Of a stretch of 64,000 bases of DNA, positions 32,895 through 42,539 are shown one piece after another (the first letter of the stretch is position 1; every line of letters begins with the position of its first letter). The notes beneath the pieces were generated by a model. That model was not told where the DNA came from. It made no database searches and worked only from the letters and a program-made list of their open reading frames with translations. The position numbers and the translations under genes are program-made. This DNA is from Eggerthella lenta DSM 2243 (lineage in GTDB: Bacteria > Actinomycetota > Coriobacteriia > Coriobacteriales > Eggerthellaceae), in contig NC_013204.1 in the NCBI RefSeq assembly GCF_000024265.1, forward strand, positions 558,001 through 622,000. Direction: 5' to 3'.

Positions 32895-35324
32895 ATGACG
32901 AACATGTTGGAGAATGCTCAGGTGTCTCGCCGCACGTTCATGAAGGGCTCGGCGCTGGCCGGCCTGGGTGCGGCTGCGATGGGCACGGGTGCCGTGTCGC
33001 TGTTCGGCTGCTCGCCGAGCGCCGACGGCGCGAAGGGCGGCGACGCCGCTGCGACGCAGGCCGTCGAGGAGACCACGACGTGGGGCCACTGCGCCATCAA
33101 CTGTCCCGGCCGTTGCAGCCTGAAGTTCCACGTGCAGGACGACGAGGTCGCCTGGGTGGAAACCTACACGAGCAAGGACGCCGGCTTCGACGAGGTGCAG
33201 CCTCGCGCCTGCCTGCGCGGTCGTACGTACCGCCGCTGGCTCGCGAACCCCGACCGCATCAACTACCCCATGAAGCGCGTCGGCAAGCGCGGCGAAGGCA
33301 AGTTCGAGCAAATCTCGTGGGACGAGGCCGTTGACACGATCGCCAGCGAGCTCAAGCGCATCATCGACGAGTACGGCAACGAGTCCGTGTACATCCCCTA
33401 CGCGACGGGCGTGAGCTCCACGACGGCTCGCTCGCTGCCGCGTTTCATGAACTGCATCGGCGGTTGCCTGGGATCGTACGGCGACTACAGCGCCATGCAG
33501 ATGGAAATGATCGTGCCTCACACCTACGGCGCATCGGGCTTCAGCGGCAGCACGCTCAACGCCGCCGAGGACGCCGCGCTCATCCTCGCGTTCGGCACGA
33601 GCCCGACCGAGACGCGCCAGGGCGGCGCCGTGTCGCACTACGACTGGGTGCATCTGCGCGAAACCACGAAGGGCAAGATGATCTACATCGACCCCCGCAT
33701 GAACGATTCCGTCATGGGCCGTTCCGCCGAGTGGCAGCCCATCAACCCCGGCACCGACGCCGCGCTCTGCTCCGCCATCGCGCACGAGCTGATCGCGAAC
33801 GACCTGGTGGACAAGGAGTTCCTGGACACCTACTGCGTCGGCTACGACGAGGACACCATGCCCGAGAGCGCCAAGGGCCAGAGCAAGTCCTACAAGGACT
33901 ACATCATGGGCACCGGCTACGACATGGTGGAGAAGACCCCCGAGTGGGCCGCCCCCATCTGCGGCATCTCCGCCGACCGCATCAAGGAGCTGGCGGCCGA
34001 GATCGGCGCTGCCAAGCCGCTGTACGTCGTGCAGGGCTGGGGCCCGCAGCGCCGCAGCAACGGCGAGCTGAACTGCTGGTCCATCATGATGCTGCCGCTG
34101 CTGACCGGCCAGGTCGGTCTGCCGGGCACGAGCAACGGCTGCCGCGAGGGTTCGTACTCCATCAGCCTGCAGTCCCTGCCGGCCGGTGACAACCCCATCA
34201 AGGCGAAGATCCCCGTGTTCCTGTTCACCGAGGCCATCGACCATGGCACCGAGATGACGGCGCTCAACTCCGCCGTGACGGGCGCCGACAAGCTCAACCA
34301 GAACATCAAGTGCATGCTGAACTACGCCGGCAACTGCCTGACGAACCAGCATGGCGACATCAACTACGCGCACGACATCCTTGCCGACGAGAGCAAGTGC
34401 GAGTTCATCGTGGTGTGGGAGACGGCCATGACGGACTCCGCCAAATACGCCGACATCCTGCTGCCCGACCTGTTCCGCTTCGAGCAGGTGTCGCAGATCG
34501 GCACCGGCGGCGACAACGCGTACATGATCAGCGGCCAGCCGTGCACCACGCCGAAGTTCGAGCGCAAGACCCTCTACGATGCCCTGACCCTCATCGCCGA
34601 CAAGATGGGCGTGAAGGAGCAGTTCACCGAGGGCAAGACGCAGGAAGAGTGGATCAAGGAGCTCTACGAGAAGACGCGCGAGAAGGACACCGAGCTGCCG
34701 ACGTACGACGAGGCCATGGAGATGGGCGTCTACACGCGCAAGAACCCGAAGGGCGCGACCATCGCGTTCGAGGCGTTCCGCAACGATCCGGCGGCCAACC
34801 CGCTGGACACCCCTACCGGCAAGATCGAGATCTACTCCGAGACGCTGGCCGGCATCGCCGCCACCTGGGAGCTTGGCGAGGAAGATCTCATTTCGCCCAT
34901 CCCGGTGTACACGCACGGCTTCACCGAGACCGACGTGCCCACCGACGAGTTCCCCTTGCGTTGCAGCGGCTTCCACTATCGCGGTCGCACGCACTCCTCT
35001 TGGGGCGGCATTGAGCTGCTCAAGGAAGTCAACCCGCAGGAGGCGTGGATCAACCCCGCCGACGCGAAGGAGCGCAGCATCAAGCAGGGCGACAAGATCC
35101 GCGTGAAGAACGCGTTCGGCGAAATCGAGCTGCTGGCGAAGGTCACGCCGCGCGTGGTTCCCGGCACGGTGTGCATCTCGCAGGGCGCATGGCACGACGC
35201 CGACATGTACGGCGATCGCGTCGACAAGGGCGGCTGCATCAACACGCTGACGACCCATCGCCCGTCTCCGCTGGCGAAGGGCAACCCTCAGCACAGCAAC
35301 ATCTGCCAGGTTACCAAGGCGTAG
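32895..35324 (+). CDS. dmsA: DMSO-reductase-like catalytic subunit (DmsA type)
   Basis: An 809-residue Mo enzyme. It has a Tat signal (VSRRTFMKG) that ends in a possible lipobox (LFGC, C39), so it may be lipid-anchored. C66, C70, C74 and C106 form the CxxxCxxxC...C cluster site of DmsA-type enzymes. S199 in GDYSA matches the serine Mo ligand of DMSO/TMAO-type reductases, unlike the Cys-type enzymes elsewhere in the window. The C-terminal dinucleotide-binding domain contains SGFHYRGRTHSSWGG. A GGGAGGG ribosome site is present. It likely reduces an S-oxide or N-oxide. The exact substrate is unknown. Confidence 0.88.
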   Translation: MTNMLENAQVSRRTFMKGSALAGLGAAAMGTGAVSLFGCSPSADGAKGGDAAATQAVEETTTWGHCAINCPGRCSLKFHVQDDEVAWVETYTSKDAGFDEVQPRACLRGRTYRRWLANPDRINYPMKRVGKRGEGKFEQISWDEAVDTIASELKRIIDEYGNESVYIPYATGVSSTTARSLPRFMNCIGGCLGSYGDYSAMQMEMIVPHTYGASGFSGSTLNAAEDAALILAFGTSPTETRQGGAVSHYDWVHLRETTKGKMIYIDPRMNDSVMGRSAEWQPINPGTDAALCSAIAHELIANDLVDKEFLDTYCVGYDEDTMPESAKGQSKSYKDYIMGTGYDMVEKTPEWAAPICGISADRIKELAAEIGAAKPLYVVQGWGPQRRSNGELNCWSIMMLPLLTGQVGLPGTSNGCREGSYSISLQSLPAGDNPIKAKIPVFLFTEAIDHGTEMTALNSAVTGADKLNQNIKCMLNYAGNCLTNQHGDINYAHDILADESKCEFIVVWETAMTDSAKYADILLPDLFRFEQVSQIGTGGDNAYMISGQPCTTPKFERKTLYDALTLIADKMGVKEQFTEGKTQEEWIKELYEKTREKDTELPTYDEAMEMGVYTRKNPKGATIAFEAFRNDPAANPLDTPTGKIEIYSETLAGIAATWELGEEDLISPIPVYTHGFTETDVPTDEFPLRCSGFHYRGRTHSSWGGIELLKEVNPQEAWINPADAKERSIKQGDKIRVKNAFGEIELLAKVTPRVVPGTVCISQGAWHDADMYGDRVDKGGCINTLTTHRPSPLAKGNPQHSNICQVTKA

Positions 35325-35354
35325 GGCGACGAGCCGCAGAAAGGGTGATATACC

Positions 35355-35969
35355 ATGTCTCAACAGGCATTCTACTTTGACGGCACGCGCTGCACCGGGT
35401 GCAAGACCTGCCAGATGGCGTGCAAGGATTACAAGAACATCGATCTGGGCATCTCGTTCCGCCACGTGTACGAGGTGACCATCGGCGACACCGTGAAGGA
35501 CGCCGACGGCATCCTGACCACCACGTGCGTCAGCTATCCGCTGTCCATGTCGTGCAACCACTGCGATTCGCCGATCTGCTTCGAGAAGTGCCCGCAGAGC
35601 GCCATCATCAAGGACGCCGACACGGGCCTCATGTCCATCGACGAGGAGAAGTGCATCGGCTGCGGCACGTGCGCCATCGTGTGCCCGTACAACGCGCCGA
35701 AGGTGGACGAGGAGAAGAAGAAGGCCGTGCGCTGCAACGGCTGCGCCGAGCGCGTGGCCGCGGGCGAGAAGCCGGTGTGCGTGGAGGCCTGCCCGGCCCG
35801 CGCCCTGGACTTCGGCACGGCCGAGGAGATGGCGAAGATGGGCGAGCGCGGCAACATCGCTCCGCTTCCCGACCCGTCCGAAACCACCCCGAACATCTTT
35901 ATCAAGGCATCCGCGGACGCTCAGCCGGTGGGCGCGGCGGAAATCGCCAACCCGCTCGAGGTCGCGTAG
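35355..35969 (+). CDS. dmsB: DmsB-type ferredoxin subunit
   Basis: A 204-residue protein starting MSQQAFYFDGTRCTGCKTC, the DmsB N-terminus. Four Cys motifs (CTGCKTCQMACKD, CNHCDSPICFEKCP, CIGCGTCAIVCPYN, CNGCAERV...CVEACP) fit four [4Fe-4S] clusters. An AAAGGGTGAT ribosome site precedes the ATG. It follows dmsA by 30 bases and should wire it to a DmsC anchor. A strong terminator follows. Confidence 0.92.
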   Translation: MSQQAFYFDGTRCTGCKTCQMACKDYKNIDLGISFRHVYEVTIGDTVKDADGILTTTCVSYPLSMSCNHCDSPICFEKCPQSAIIKDADTGLMSIDEEKCIGCGTCAIVCPYNAPKVDEEKKKAVRCNGCAERVAAGEKPVCVEACPARALDFGTAEEMAKMGERGNIAPLPDPSETTPNIFIKASADAQPVGAAEIANPLEVA

Positions 35970-36053
35970 CAGGACTGTTCGCGTACGACGCCACGGCCCC
36001 TCTTCCCTCCGTGAGGGGCTCGTGGCAATCTGCGGCGCGAGGCGCACGTCTTG

Positions 36054-36089
36054 GCGGGGTACGCTAAAATACAGCGTACCCCGCTTTTT
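36054..36089 (+). terminator. Strong terminator inside the dms cluster
   Basis: A 12-bp perfect stem (36054-36065 with 36073-36084) with a 7-nt AT-rich loop is followed by TTTTT. It separates dmsA-dmsB from the second dmsB, torD and dmsC genes, whose first ATG is only 50 bases further on. Readthrough or an independent promoter is needed for the latter. Confidence 0.88.
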
Positions 36090-36139
36090 GGGATAGGGGG
36101 AGCGCTTGCGGTTCCGTGTTGACGAGAGGAGGTCGCCAC

Positions 36140-36790
36140 ATGTCCCAGCAGGCTTTTTTCTTCGATGGAACGCGTTGCTCAGGGTGCAAAACGTGCATGT
36201 TCGCCTGCAAAGACGCCTACGACCTCGACGTCGGCACCGCCTACCGCCGCGTGCTCGAATACACGGGAGGCGATACGGTTCGCAACGGCGACGGCACCTT
36301 CGGCTCCACCTGCTTCTCGTACAACGTGTCGGTGGCGTGCAACCATTGCGACGATCCGGTGTGCGTGCGCGTGTGTCCCACCGAGGCCATGCACAAAGAC
36401 GAGCAGACCGGGCTGGTCAGCGTCAACGACCGGCACTGCATCGGCTGCGGATACTGTCATCTGTCGTGCCCGTATAGCGCTCCGCGCGTCGATCGCGTAA
36501 AGGGGCACTCGGTGAAGTGCGACGGCTGTATCGAACGCGTGGCCGTGGGCGAGAAGCCGGTGTGCGTCGAGGCCTGCCCGGCTCGCGCGCTGGACTTCGG
36601 GCCGGTCGGCGATATGGAGAAGCTCGGCGAGCGCGCGGCCATCGCGCCGTTTCCCCGGCCCGAGGCGACCGTGCCGAACCTGTTCGTCAAACCGTCCGCC
36701 GATGCCCGTCCTGCGGAATCGAAGGACGGCGTCGTGGCGAACCTGTTGGAAGTTGGATTTCGGGCAACCGATAAGGAGATCATGGAATGA
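36140..36790 (+). CDS. Second DmsB-type ferredoxin subunit
   Basis: A 216-residue paralog of the protein at 35355, starting MSQQAFFFDGTRCSGCKTC. It has four cluster motifs (CSGCKTCMFACKD, CNHCDDPVCVRVCP, CIGCGYCHLSCPYS, CDGCIERV...CVEACP). An AGAGGAGGTCG ribosome site is present. It is divergent enough from the first copy to serve a different Mo partner. No second catalytic subunit is adjacent. It overlaps torD by four bases. Confidence 0.9.
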   Translation: MSQQAFFFDGTRCSGCKTCMFACKDAYDLDVGTAYRRVLEYTGGDTVRNGDGTFGSTCFSYNVSVACNHCDDPVCVRVCPTEAMHKDEQTGLVSVNDRHCIGCGYCHLSCPYSAPRVDRVKGHSVKCDGCIERVAVGEKPVCVEACPARALDFGPVGDMEKLGERAAIAPFPRPEATVPNLFVKPSADARPAESKDGVVANLLEVGFRATDKEIME

Positions 36791-37446
36791 GCGAAGAAGC
36801 AACCGTGCCGCTGTCCGAGGATGTGCGCGAGGCCATCGCGTTCGTCGGCGAGACGCTGGGGCCGTTCTACCTGCAAGACCCGGTGAAGGGCGATGCCGGC
36901 CCGGCCTTCGCGGCCATGGCCGCGATCGACGTTGCGCAGGCCGCCGTGGAGTGGCCGTTCGTCGACGAAGCCGAGGCGCGGTGCGACCTCGATCTCATGC
37001 GCTCGGGGTTGGCGGAAGGCATCGACGCCGACGGCCTGGTGTGGGAATACCGCCGCCTGTTCATCGGTCCCGCGCCGAAGCCCGCGCCGCCTTGGGGCTC
37101 GGTGTACACGGATCGCGAATGCGTCGTGTTCGGTGCGACCACGTTGGAGCTGCGCGCGTGGATGCGCTCTCACGGCATCGCGCGTCAGACGGACGACAAG
37201 ACGCCCGAGGATCATGTGGGCCTCATGCTGGTGCTCATGGCCTGGATCGCGCGCAACCAGCCGCAGGATCTAGGCGAGTTTCTGCGGCTGCATCTGCTCA
37301 CCTGGTCGTCGCACTTCCTCGACCAGCTGATCGAGGCGGCCGGCCAGCCCTTCTATGAAGGTCTCGCGCGTCTCACGAAGGCTTCGCTCGAAGGCATTCA
37401 GGCCGAGTTGGGCCTGGACGTCGTCTACCCGAGGTTCTACCGCTAG
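36787..37446 (+). CDS. TorD/DmsD-family chaperone
   Basis: A 219-residue protein with the classic DmsD block EYRRLFIGPAPKPAPPWGSV followed by YTDRECVVFG, and a late helix with WSSHFLDQL. These residues form the signal-peptide-binding groove of DmsD/TorD. It starts within the stop of the second dmsB (ATGA). It probably matures the DmsA-type enzyme at 32895. Confidence 0.9.
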   Translation: MSEEATVPLSEDVREAIAFVGETLGPFYLQDPVKGDAGPAFAAMAAIDVAQAAVEWPFVDEAEARCDLDLMRSGLAEGIDADGLVWEYRRLFIGPAPKPAPPWGSVYTDRECVVFGATTLELRAWMRSHGIARQTDDKTPEDHVGLMLVLMAWIARNQPQDLGEFLRLHLLTWSSHFLDQLIEAAGQPFYEGLARLTKASLEGIQAELGLDVVYPRFYR

Positions 37447-37456
37447 GATAGCCTGC

Positions 37457-38335
37457 ATGATTTCAGGATTCGATACCGCGCTCGGCGAGATTACGCTCGT
37501 GCTGTTCACGACGTTGGCACCGTCGGGCGTGGTTGCGTTCATCTGCATGGGGCTTCCCGTGCTGGGGCGCGGCGCGTCCGTTGCCCTGCGTCAGCGGCTC
37601 AACGTGTTCTTGGGGTTGCCCCTCGTGGTTGCCATGGTGGGTCTCGTCGCCTCGGCCACCCACCTGGGCAACCCCGCTAACGCGCTGTACGTGTTCCTTG
37701 GGGTGGGACGCAGCCCCTTGTCCACCGAGGTGTTCTGTGCGGTGGTGTTTCTGGCGCTGGCCGGATTGTATTGGCTGTACAACTTCGTCGAGCATCCCAA
37801 ACCGCAGTTACAGCGAGCGTGGCTCGTTCTGGCCATGCTGGCGGGCGCGGTGTTCGTGGCTGCGGTGGGCTGCGCCTATGCCGCCGACACCATAGTGTCG
37901 TGGCACACGGTGTACGTGCCGCTCAATTTGATGCTGAACGCGCTGGTGGGCGGCCCCATACTCGCCATCGCGGGGCTGCGCGCCGCGGGTTACGAGCCGG
38001 TTGAAGGCCGTATGGGACGCGTGCTGACGATGGTGGCCGCTGCGGCGTTGGCCGTGAACGTGGTGACGTTCGGCGTGCAGGGTGCGGATTTGGCCTCGAT
38101 CGAGAACTCGTATCTTACGGCGGCGGAACTGGTGCCCTCGTACGGTTTGATGGTATGCGCGTTCGGCGTGCTTGGCATGGCGGGCATTGGCCTGGACGCC
38201 GTCGAATTGTGGCCTCGACGGGTTCGGCTGTCGGTCGGGCGCGCGGCGGGAGCTGCCGTGCTCGTGCTGGCCGGCATCTTCGTCATGCGGTTCGCGTTCT
38301 ACATGATGCACATGACGGTGGGTCTGGGCGTATAA
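37457..38335 (+). CDS. dmsC: DmsC-type membrane anchor
   Basis: A 292-residue membrane protein with about eight helices and DmsC features: a LVLFTTLAPSGVVAF first helix, SATHLGNPANALYVFLGVGRS after helix two, and LNLMLNALVGGPILA. The ribosome site is weak (GGATAG). Its stop is two bases from the stop of the convergent c-di-GMP gene, with no room for a terminator. It would anchor the Dms complex and oxidise menaquinol. Confidence 0.9.
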   Translation: MISGFDTALGEITLVLFTTLAPSGVVAFICMGLPVLGRGASVALRQRLNVFLGLPLVVAMVGLVASATHLGNPANALYVFLGVGRSPLSTEVFCAVVFLALAGLYWLYNFVEHPKPQLQRAWLVLAMLAGAVFVAAVGCAYAADTIVSWHTVYVPLNLMLNALVGGPILAIAGLRAAGYEPVEGRMGRVLTMVAAAALAVNVVTFGVQGADLASIENSYLTAAELVPSYGLMVCAFGVLGMAGIGLDAVELWPRRVRLSVGRAAGAAVLVLAGIFVMRFAFYMMHMTVGLGV

Positions 38336-38337
38336 GC

Positions 38338-41300
38338 CTAGGAGTCCTTGTCCGCCTCGAAGAAGCAGAAGTGCGCCTTGCCCTTCGATTTCGCTCGATA
38401 CAGCGCGCGATCGGCGCGCTCGTACACCGTCTTGAACGCGATGCCGTCCTGCGGCACCATGGCGATGCCGGTCGACACCGACAGCTCGATCACGCGGTTG
38501 TCGGGCAGCGTCGCGTTCCAAGGGCCTTCCGACAGCTCGACCAGGCGCCTCTCGATATCGTCGCGCTCCATGTCCTCGCAGTACACGACGAACTTGTCGC
38601 CGCCCCAGCGGCAGATAAGGTCGCCCTTCCTGAACGCACCGCACAAATGCTGCGCCACGTCGGCCAGCACCGTGTCACCCGACAGGTGGCCGTAGCGGTC
38701 GTTCACCTGCTTGAAGTCGTCGAGGTCGATGATGGCGAACGCGCCGCGGTAACCGCGCTGCAGCGTGCGCTCCAGCGCGTTGGCCATGCGCACCGAGGCG
38801 CTTTGGCGGTTCAGCAGGCCGGTCAGCGCGTCGTGCTCGGCCTTGTCCTCCAGATCGAGCTCGCGACGCTTGCGCTCGTCGATGTCGGTGACCGACAGAT
38901 AGGCGTACACGTAGCCGTCTTCCTCGAGCTGCACCATGCGGTAGCTCAGCTCCATCCAGCGTTCATCGTCGTTTTCGCCGAGTCGGTACTCGAGGGAGTC
39001 GTTGCGCTCTCCGTCGGCGAAACGCTGCAGCATGTCGTCGAAATCGAGGAAGTTCTCGATGGCTTCTGCGTCCTGGCTTGGGCCGATGTATTTGCCAAGG
39101 CGGTCTTCGAGCATGCTGCTCGACCAGTCGTCCAGCGAGATTCCGGCCCAATAGCGCCATGCGCGGCGATCGGCCGAGTTGAGGAAGCTCTTCGTGTTCA
39201 CGTTGATATACCAGTGATCCACCGCGGCGCCCTTGAGGATGTCGAGCAGCCGGTTGTCGTCCGAGCGCGTCAGTTTCGCCCGCGAATCGTTCAAAGGATC
39301 TTCCAGGTAGCCGATGACGCGGGCGGGCTTGCCGTTCGCGTCTGGCACGATCTCGCGTTCTATATGCAGCGTCAGCGGCTCTCCCGTATTCGACCATACC
39401 TTGATCGTGCGAGAGGCAGGTCTGCCCCATAACGTTTCGCGCGACAGCCTCCGCAGGACATTGCTCACGTCGTCGCCCAGGCTGGCGGTGTCCTCCTCGT
39501 CCGCCGAGGCGGCCAAAAGGGAGGCGATGCCGTTCGACGAGAGGTTCTGGAACGACAGTCGGTCGGAAGCGATGTCGTACACCCACACGTTCAGATCCGA
39601 TTGCTGAATGATGCGATGCAGGACCTCGTCTTCCAATTCGAGCACCGCCTGCGACTCGCGCAGCTCGTCTTCCTGCTGTTTCTGCTCGGTCACGTCCGCC
39701 AGCGAGGCGAAGAAGATGGTGCGGTCTTGCTCGCGGCGCAGGAAGAAGGCGCGCATGCGCATCCACATGATCTCGCCGTTCAGTCGGTACCGACGAAAGG
39801 TGGCTTCGGCTCCCGTGACGGGGCGCTCGTACGCTTCGGCGAACATGCTTTGTACGAGGGGCAGATCGTCGGGGTGCACTTGGCGTGAGATCCGGTTCTG
39901 TCGTTCGCGCAGATCGATCGAGTTGCATCCGGTGACGTGGTAGTACTCGTTGTTCACTTGCAGCAGCTCGAAACGGTCGGCGTACACGGCGTACACGGCT
40001 AAGCCGCCGATCAGGTTGTTTACAGCAGCGCGGCTTACCATGTCGTCGTGCAGCAGCGCGTTCACGTCGATGAGCTCCATGCTGGGGTTCAACACGCCTC
40101 GGTAGTCCACGATGCCGTCCTGCGACAGCAGTTGCTCGAGCGCCTCGGTAGACATGGGACGGTAAAAGTAGTAGCCCTGCGCGTAATCGCAACCTATGCC
40201 TTGCAGGAAGTCCACCTGCTCCTTCGTCTCGGCGCCCTCGGCGATGATGCGCAGATCCATGAATCGAGCCATGGACACGATGGCCTCAAGGATGCTTTCG
40301 CTGCGTTGAGACTGATCCTGTCGAGCGAGGAAGCCCATGTCGATTTTCAAGATGTCGACCGTGATGTCCTTCAGCATGTTGAGCGAGGAATAACCGCTGC
40401 CGAAATCGTCCATGAGGATGGTGAAGCCGAGTCCTTTGAGACGGGCGACCGCATCGGCCATTTTCTCGTCTTCTGCGTACGCGCTTTCGGTGATCTCGAG
40501 CTCTAGCAGGCGATGGTCGAGGTCGTATCTTGAGACCAGGCCTTCCAGCGCTTCGACCACGTCGATGGCGTACAGGTCGGCCCGGGAGATGTTCACCGAT
40601 ACGGGAATGGGCACACCGCCGCGATCAATCCATGAACGGATATGGCGGCACGCTTCCTCCCATACGTACAGATCGAGGCTGGCGATGAAGTTGTTGCGCT
40701 CGAGCACGGGGATGAACGCGCCCGGCATGACGATGCCGCGCGAAGGGTGCTGCCAGCGCACGAGGGCTTCGAGGCCCACGATGCGCTCGGTGCGCGTGTT
40801 GCATTGCGGTTGCCAGTGCAGCACGAACTCATGGTTCGTCAGCGCGCGCTTCACCTCGAGCAGGATCTTCGCCTCGGTCTCCATCTCCTCGGTCATCTCG
40901 GCTTCGTACCAGGCGATGCGCTTGGTGTAGGCGCCTTTGACGGAGTTCATGGCGATCATCGCATGGTCGCAGGCGGTGACTACGGACACGTCCGGGCTGT
41001 CGATGGCGCACACTCCGAAAGCGGGCTGGAACCCGATGGTGTCCTCGGAATCGAACGGCTCCTTCTTCAGCTCGCTTTCCACGCGTTTTTCGTCGATCAG
41101 GCCGTGAGGCAGCAGCAGCGTGAAATCGTCGCCGCCCAGGTAGCCGGCTATGCCGCCGTGCTTACGGGCGATCTCCCCGATACGTGAGGCGATGGCGCGC
41201 AAGATGGCGTCGCCTGCTTCGCGCCCATGCCACTCGTTGTATATTTTGAAGTGCTCGATGTCGATGTACGCTGCATCGTACGCGATGTCGGGCATGTCGG

Positions 41301-42129
41301 CTACCAGGTGTTCGGCTTTGTCGTAAAACGTAGCCGCATTGTACAGGCCGGTCAGCTGCTCGCGTTCGCGCAATAGCTGGATTTGCGAGCGTTCTGCCTG
41401 ATCCGTGCGTCGCTGCATCTCTTCTTCGATGTCCGCGATGAAGCACATGACCACGCGCTCGCCGCTTCCGCCGCGCTTGACGGGTGCCACGGTCAGCGAC
41501 GTCCAGCTCCATGCCCCCGATTCGAGGTGCTTGCGGAACTCTCCGCGCAGTGCGCCGCCTGCTTGTTCGATGCGGTCGAGCAACGTGTCGAAATCCCAGA
41601 ACGCATGGAAGCGATCGCGGTCTTCGGGGTGGATCATGCGGTCGCGCACGTCGGGGAACATGTCGCTGATGCGTCCCTCGAGCGGAGGCGTCGTGAATTT
41701 TCCGGGCTCATGGTAGAGAATCTTGTATGCATCGTCGGTGAGGTTGAGTTCGAACAGCTCATCGTAAGATGACGGCTCGCTCAACGACGTGAACAAGCTG
41801 CGGCTGTGCTCGTCGACGGGATGGCCGGAGAACAGCACGCAGGGGCCTTCGTTGAACCAGTCCAGCTCGAGGCAGGTTATCTCGTACCAACTTCCCGTGC
41901 GCGCGCTGTAGATGACGCTTTGCGTCGCGTGCTCGTTCGACTCGGCGTTCCAGGGGCAGTCCTTGCACGGTTCGCTTTGCCCGCGGAAGCATTCGTAGCA
42001 GAGTTCGCCCACTCGTCCACCGGGGAATACACGACGGGCCGCACGGTCGAGATACACGACGCGATACGATTGGTCGATGACATACGTATGGCCTTGCGTC
42101 GAGGCGCTTTTTCGTCGGCTGCCCGGCAT
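38338..42129 (-). CDS. PAS-GGDEF-EAL-PAS-GGDEF c-di-GMP signalling protein
   Basis: A 1263-residue protein. The N-terminus holds a PAS-like region with a four-Cys motif, CYECFRGQSEPCKDCPW, suggestive of a metal- or redox-sensing PAS variant. Next comes a GGDEF domain with GGDDF at the signature, then an EAL domain with GLEALVRW, NISRADL and MDDFGSGYSS, all consistent with an active phosphodiesterase. Two more PAS regions follow, then a second GGDEF domain with RWGGDKF, where Lys replaces the catalytic Glu. No membrane helix is evident. An AGGAG site six bases before ATG 42129 decides the start. An upstream ATG at 42210 would add 27 residues. Confidence 0.88.
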   Translation of the reverse strand: MPGSRRKSASTQGHTYVIDQSYRVVYLDRAARRVFPGGRVGELCYECFRGQSEPCKDCPWNAESNEHATQSVIYSARTGSWYEITCLELDWFNEGPCVLFSGHPVDEHSRSLFTSLSEPSSYDELFELNLTDDAYKILYHEPGKFTTPPLEGRISDMFPDVRDRMIHPEDRDRFHAFWDFDTLLDRIEQAGGALRGEFRKHLESGAWSWTSLTVAPVKRGGSGERVVMCFIADIEEEMQRRTDQAERSQIQLLREREQLTGLYNAATFYDKAEHLVADMPDIAYDAAYIDIEHFKIYNEWHGREAGDAILRAIASRIGEIARKHGGIAGYLGGDDFTLLLPHGLIDEKRVESELKKEPFDSEDTIGFQPAFGVCAIDSPDVSVVTACDHAMIAMNSVKGAYTKRIAWYEAEMTEEMETEAKILLEVKRALTNHEFVLHWQPQCNTRTERIVGLEALVRWQHPSRGIVMPGAFIPVLERNNFIASLDLYVWEEACRHIRSWIDRGGVPIPVSVNISRADLYAIDVVEALEGLVSRYDLDHRLLELEITESAYAEDEKMADAVARLKGLGFTILMDDFGSGYSSLNMLKDITVDILKIDMGFLARQDQSQRSESILEAIVSMARFMDLRIIAEGAETKEQVDFLQGIGCDYAQGYYFYRPMSTEALEQLLSQDGIVDYRGVLNPSMELIDVNALLHDDMVSRAAVNNLIGGLAVYAVYADRFELLQVNNEYYHVTGCNSIDLRERQNRISRQVHPDDLPLVQSMFAEAYERPVTGAEATFRRYRLNGEIMWMRMRAFFLRREQDRTIFFASLADVTEQKQQEDELRESQAVLELEDEVLHRIIQQSDLNVWVYDIASDRLSFQNLSSNGIASLLAASADEEDTASLGDDVSNVLRRLSRETLWGRPASRTIKVWSNTGEPLTLHIEREIVPDANGKPARVIGYLEDPLNDSRAKLTRSDDNRLLDILKGAAVDHWYINVNTKSFLNSADRRAWRYWAGISLDDWSSSMLEDRLGKYIGPSQDAEAIENFLDFDDMLQRFADGERNDSLEYRLGENDDERWMELSYRMVQLEEDGYVYAYLSVTDIDERKRRELDLEDKAEHDALTGLLNRQSASVRMANALERTLQRGYRGAFAIIDLDDFKQVNDRYGHLSGDTVLADVAQHLCGAFRKGDLICRWGGDKFVVYCEDMERDDIERRLVELSEGPWNATLPDNRVIELSVSTGIAMVPQDGIAFKTVYERADRALYRAKSKGKAHFCFFEADKDS

Positions 42130-42233
42130 CGGATCTCCTGTCTCAAGCTCTTTGATCCATTGTAGGGCTTCGGCGACGGGTTGGGTTCGGCAGGCGCAAA
42201 ATGATGCCATGGTCTCCGGTTGTTCGTCCGTGT

Positions 42234-42530
42234 GCGGACGCCCACGAGGCGTCCGCGCCGGCTTTTCCGACGACGTGAACGGGAAAAGAGGAGATGGTCG
42301 GGATCGGGGCATGAAGATGCCCGGCGGTCCGCGATAGGGGGAGGGGCGGACGGCCGGGCCGATGGGTCGATCTGGTTCGCCGCATGAGGGGAGGGGCGGC
42401 GGCGCAAGATCGAGGCAAGCGGGGCCGGGGGAGGGGGATCGCCCCGCTTGCCTCGATCGGTTCCGGGAAGGCTGCAGTTTCCTTCCCGGAACGCGACCGG
42501 GGTGCCGCCCGGCATCCGAAGATGCCGGGC
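42234..42530. repeat. Array of five strong hairpins
   Basis: Five non-overlapping stems lie in 300 bases: 42234-42241/42249-42256 (8 bp), 42319-42332/42346-42359 (13 of 14 bp), 42408-42425/42441-42458 (18 bp, perfect), 42461-42471/42481-42491 (11 bp) and 42507-42516/42521-42530 (10 bp, CGAA loop). They separate the dehydroxylase-type operon from the c-di-GMP gene, both read on the minus strand. The word GATGCCGGGC or its variant recurs. The rest of 42130-42539 holds no gene. Confidence 0.75.
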
Positions 42531-42539
42531 GTCGTGCGG

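Noticed and set aside
36054-36089. A promoter for the second dmsB in the AT-rich loop (AAAATAC)
   Set aside because: The AT-rich bases form the loop of a perfect terminator stem, which explains them better.
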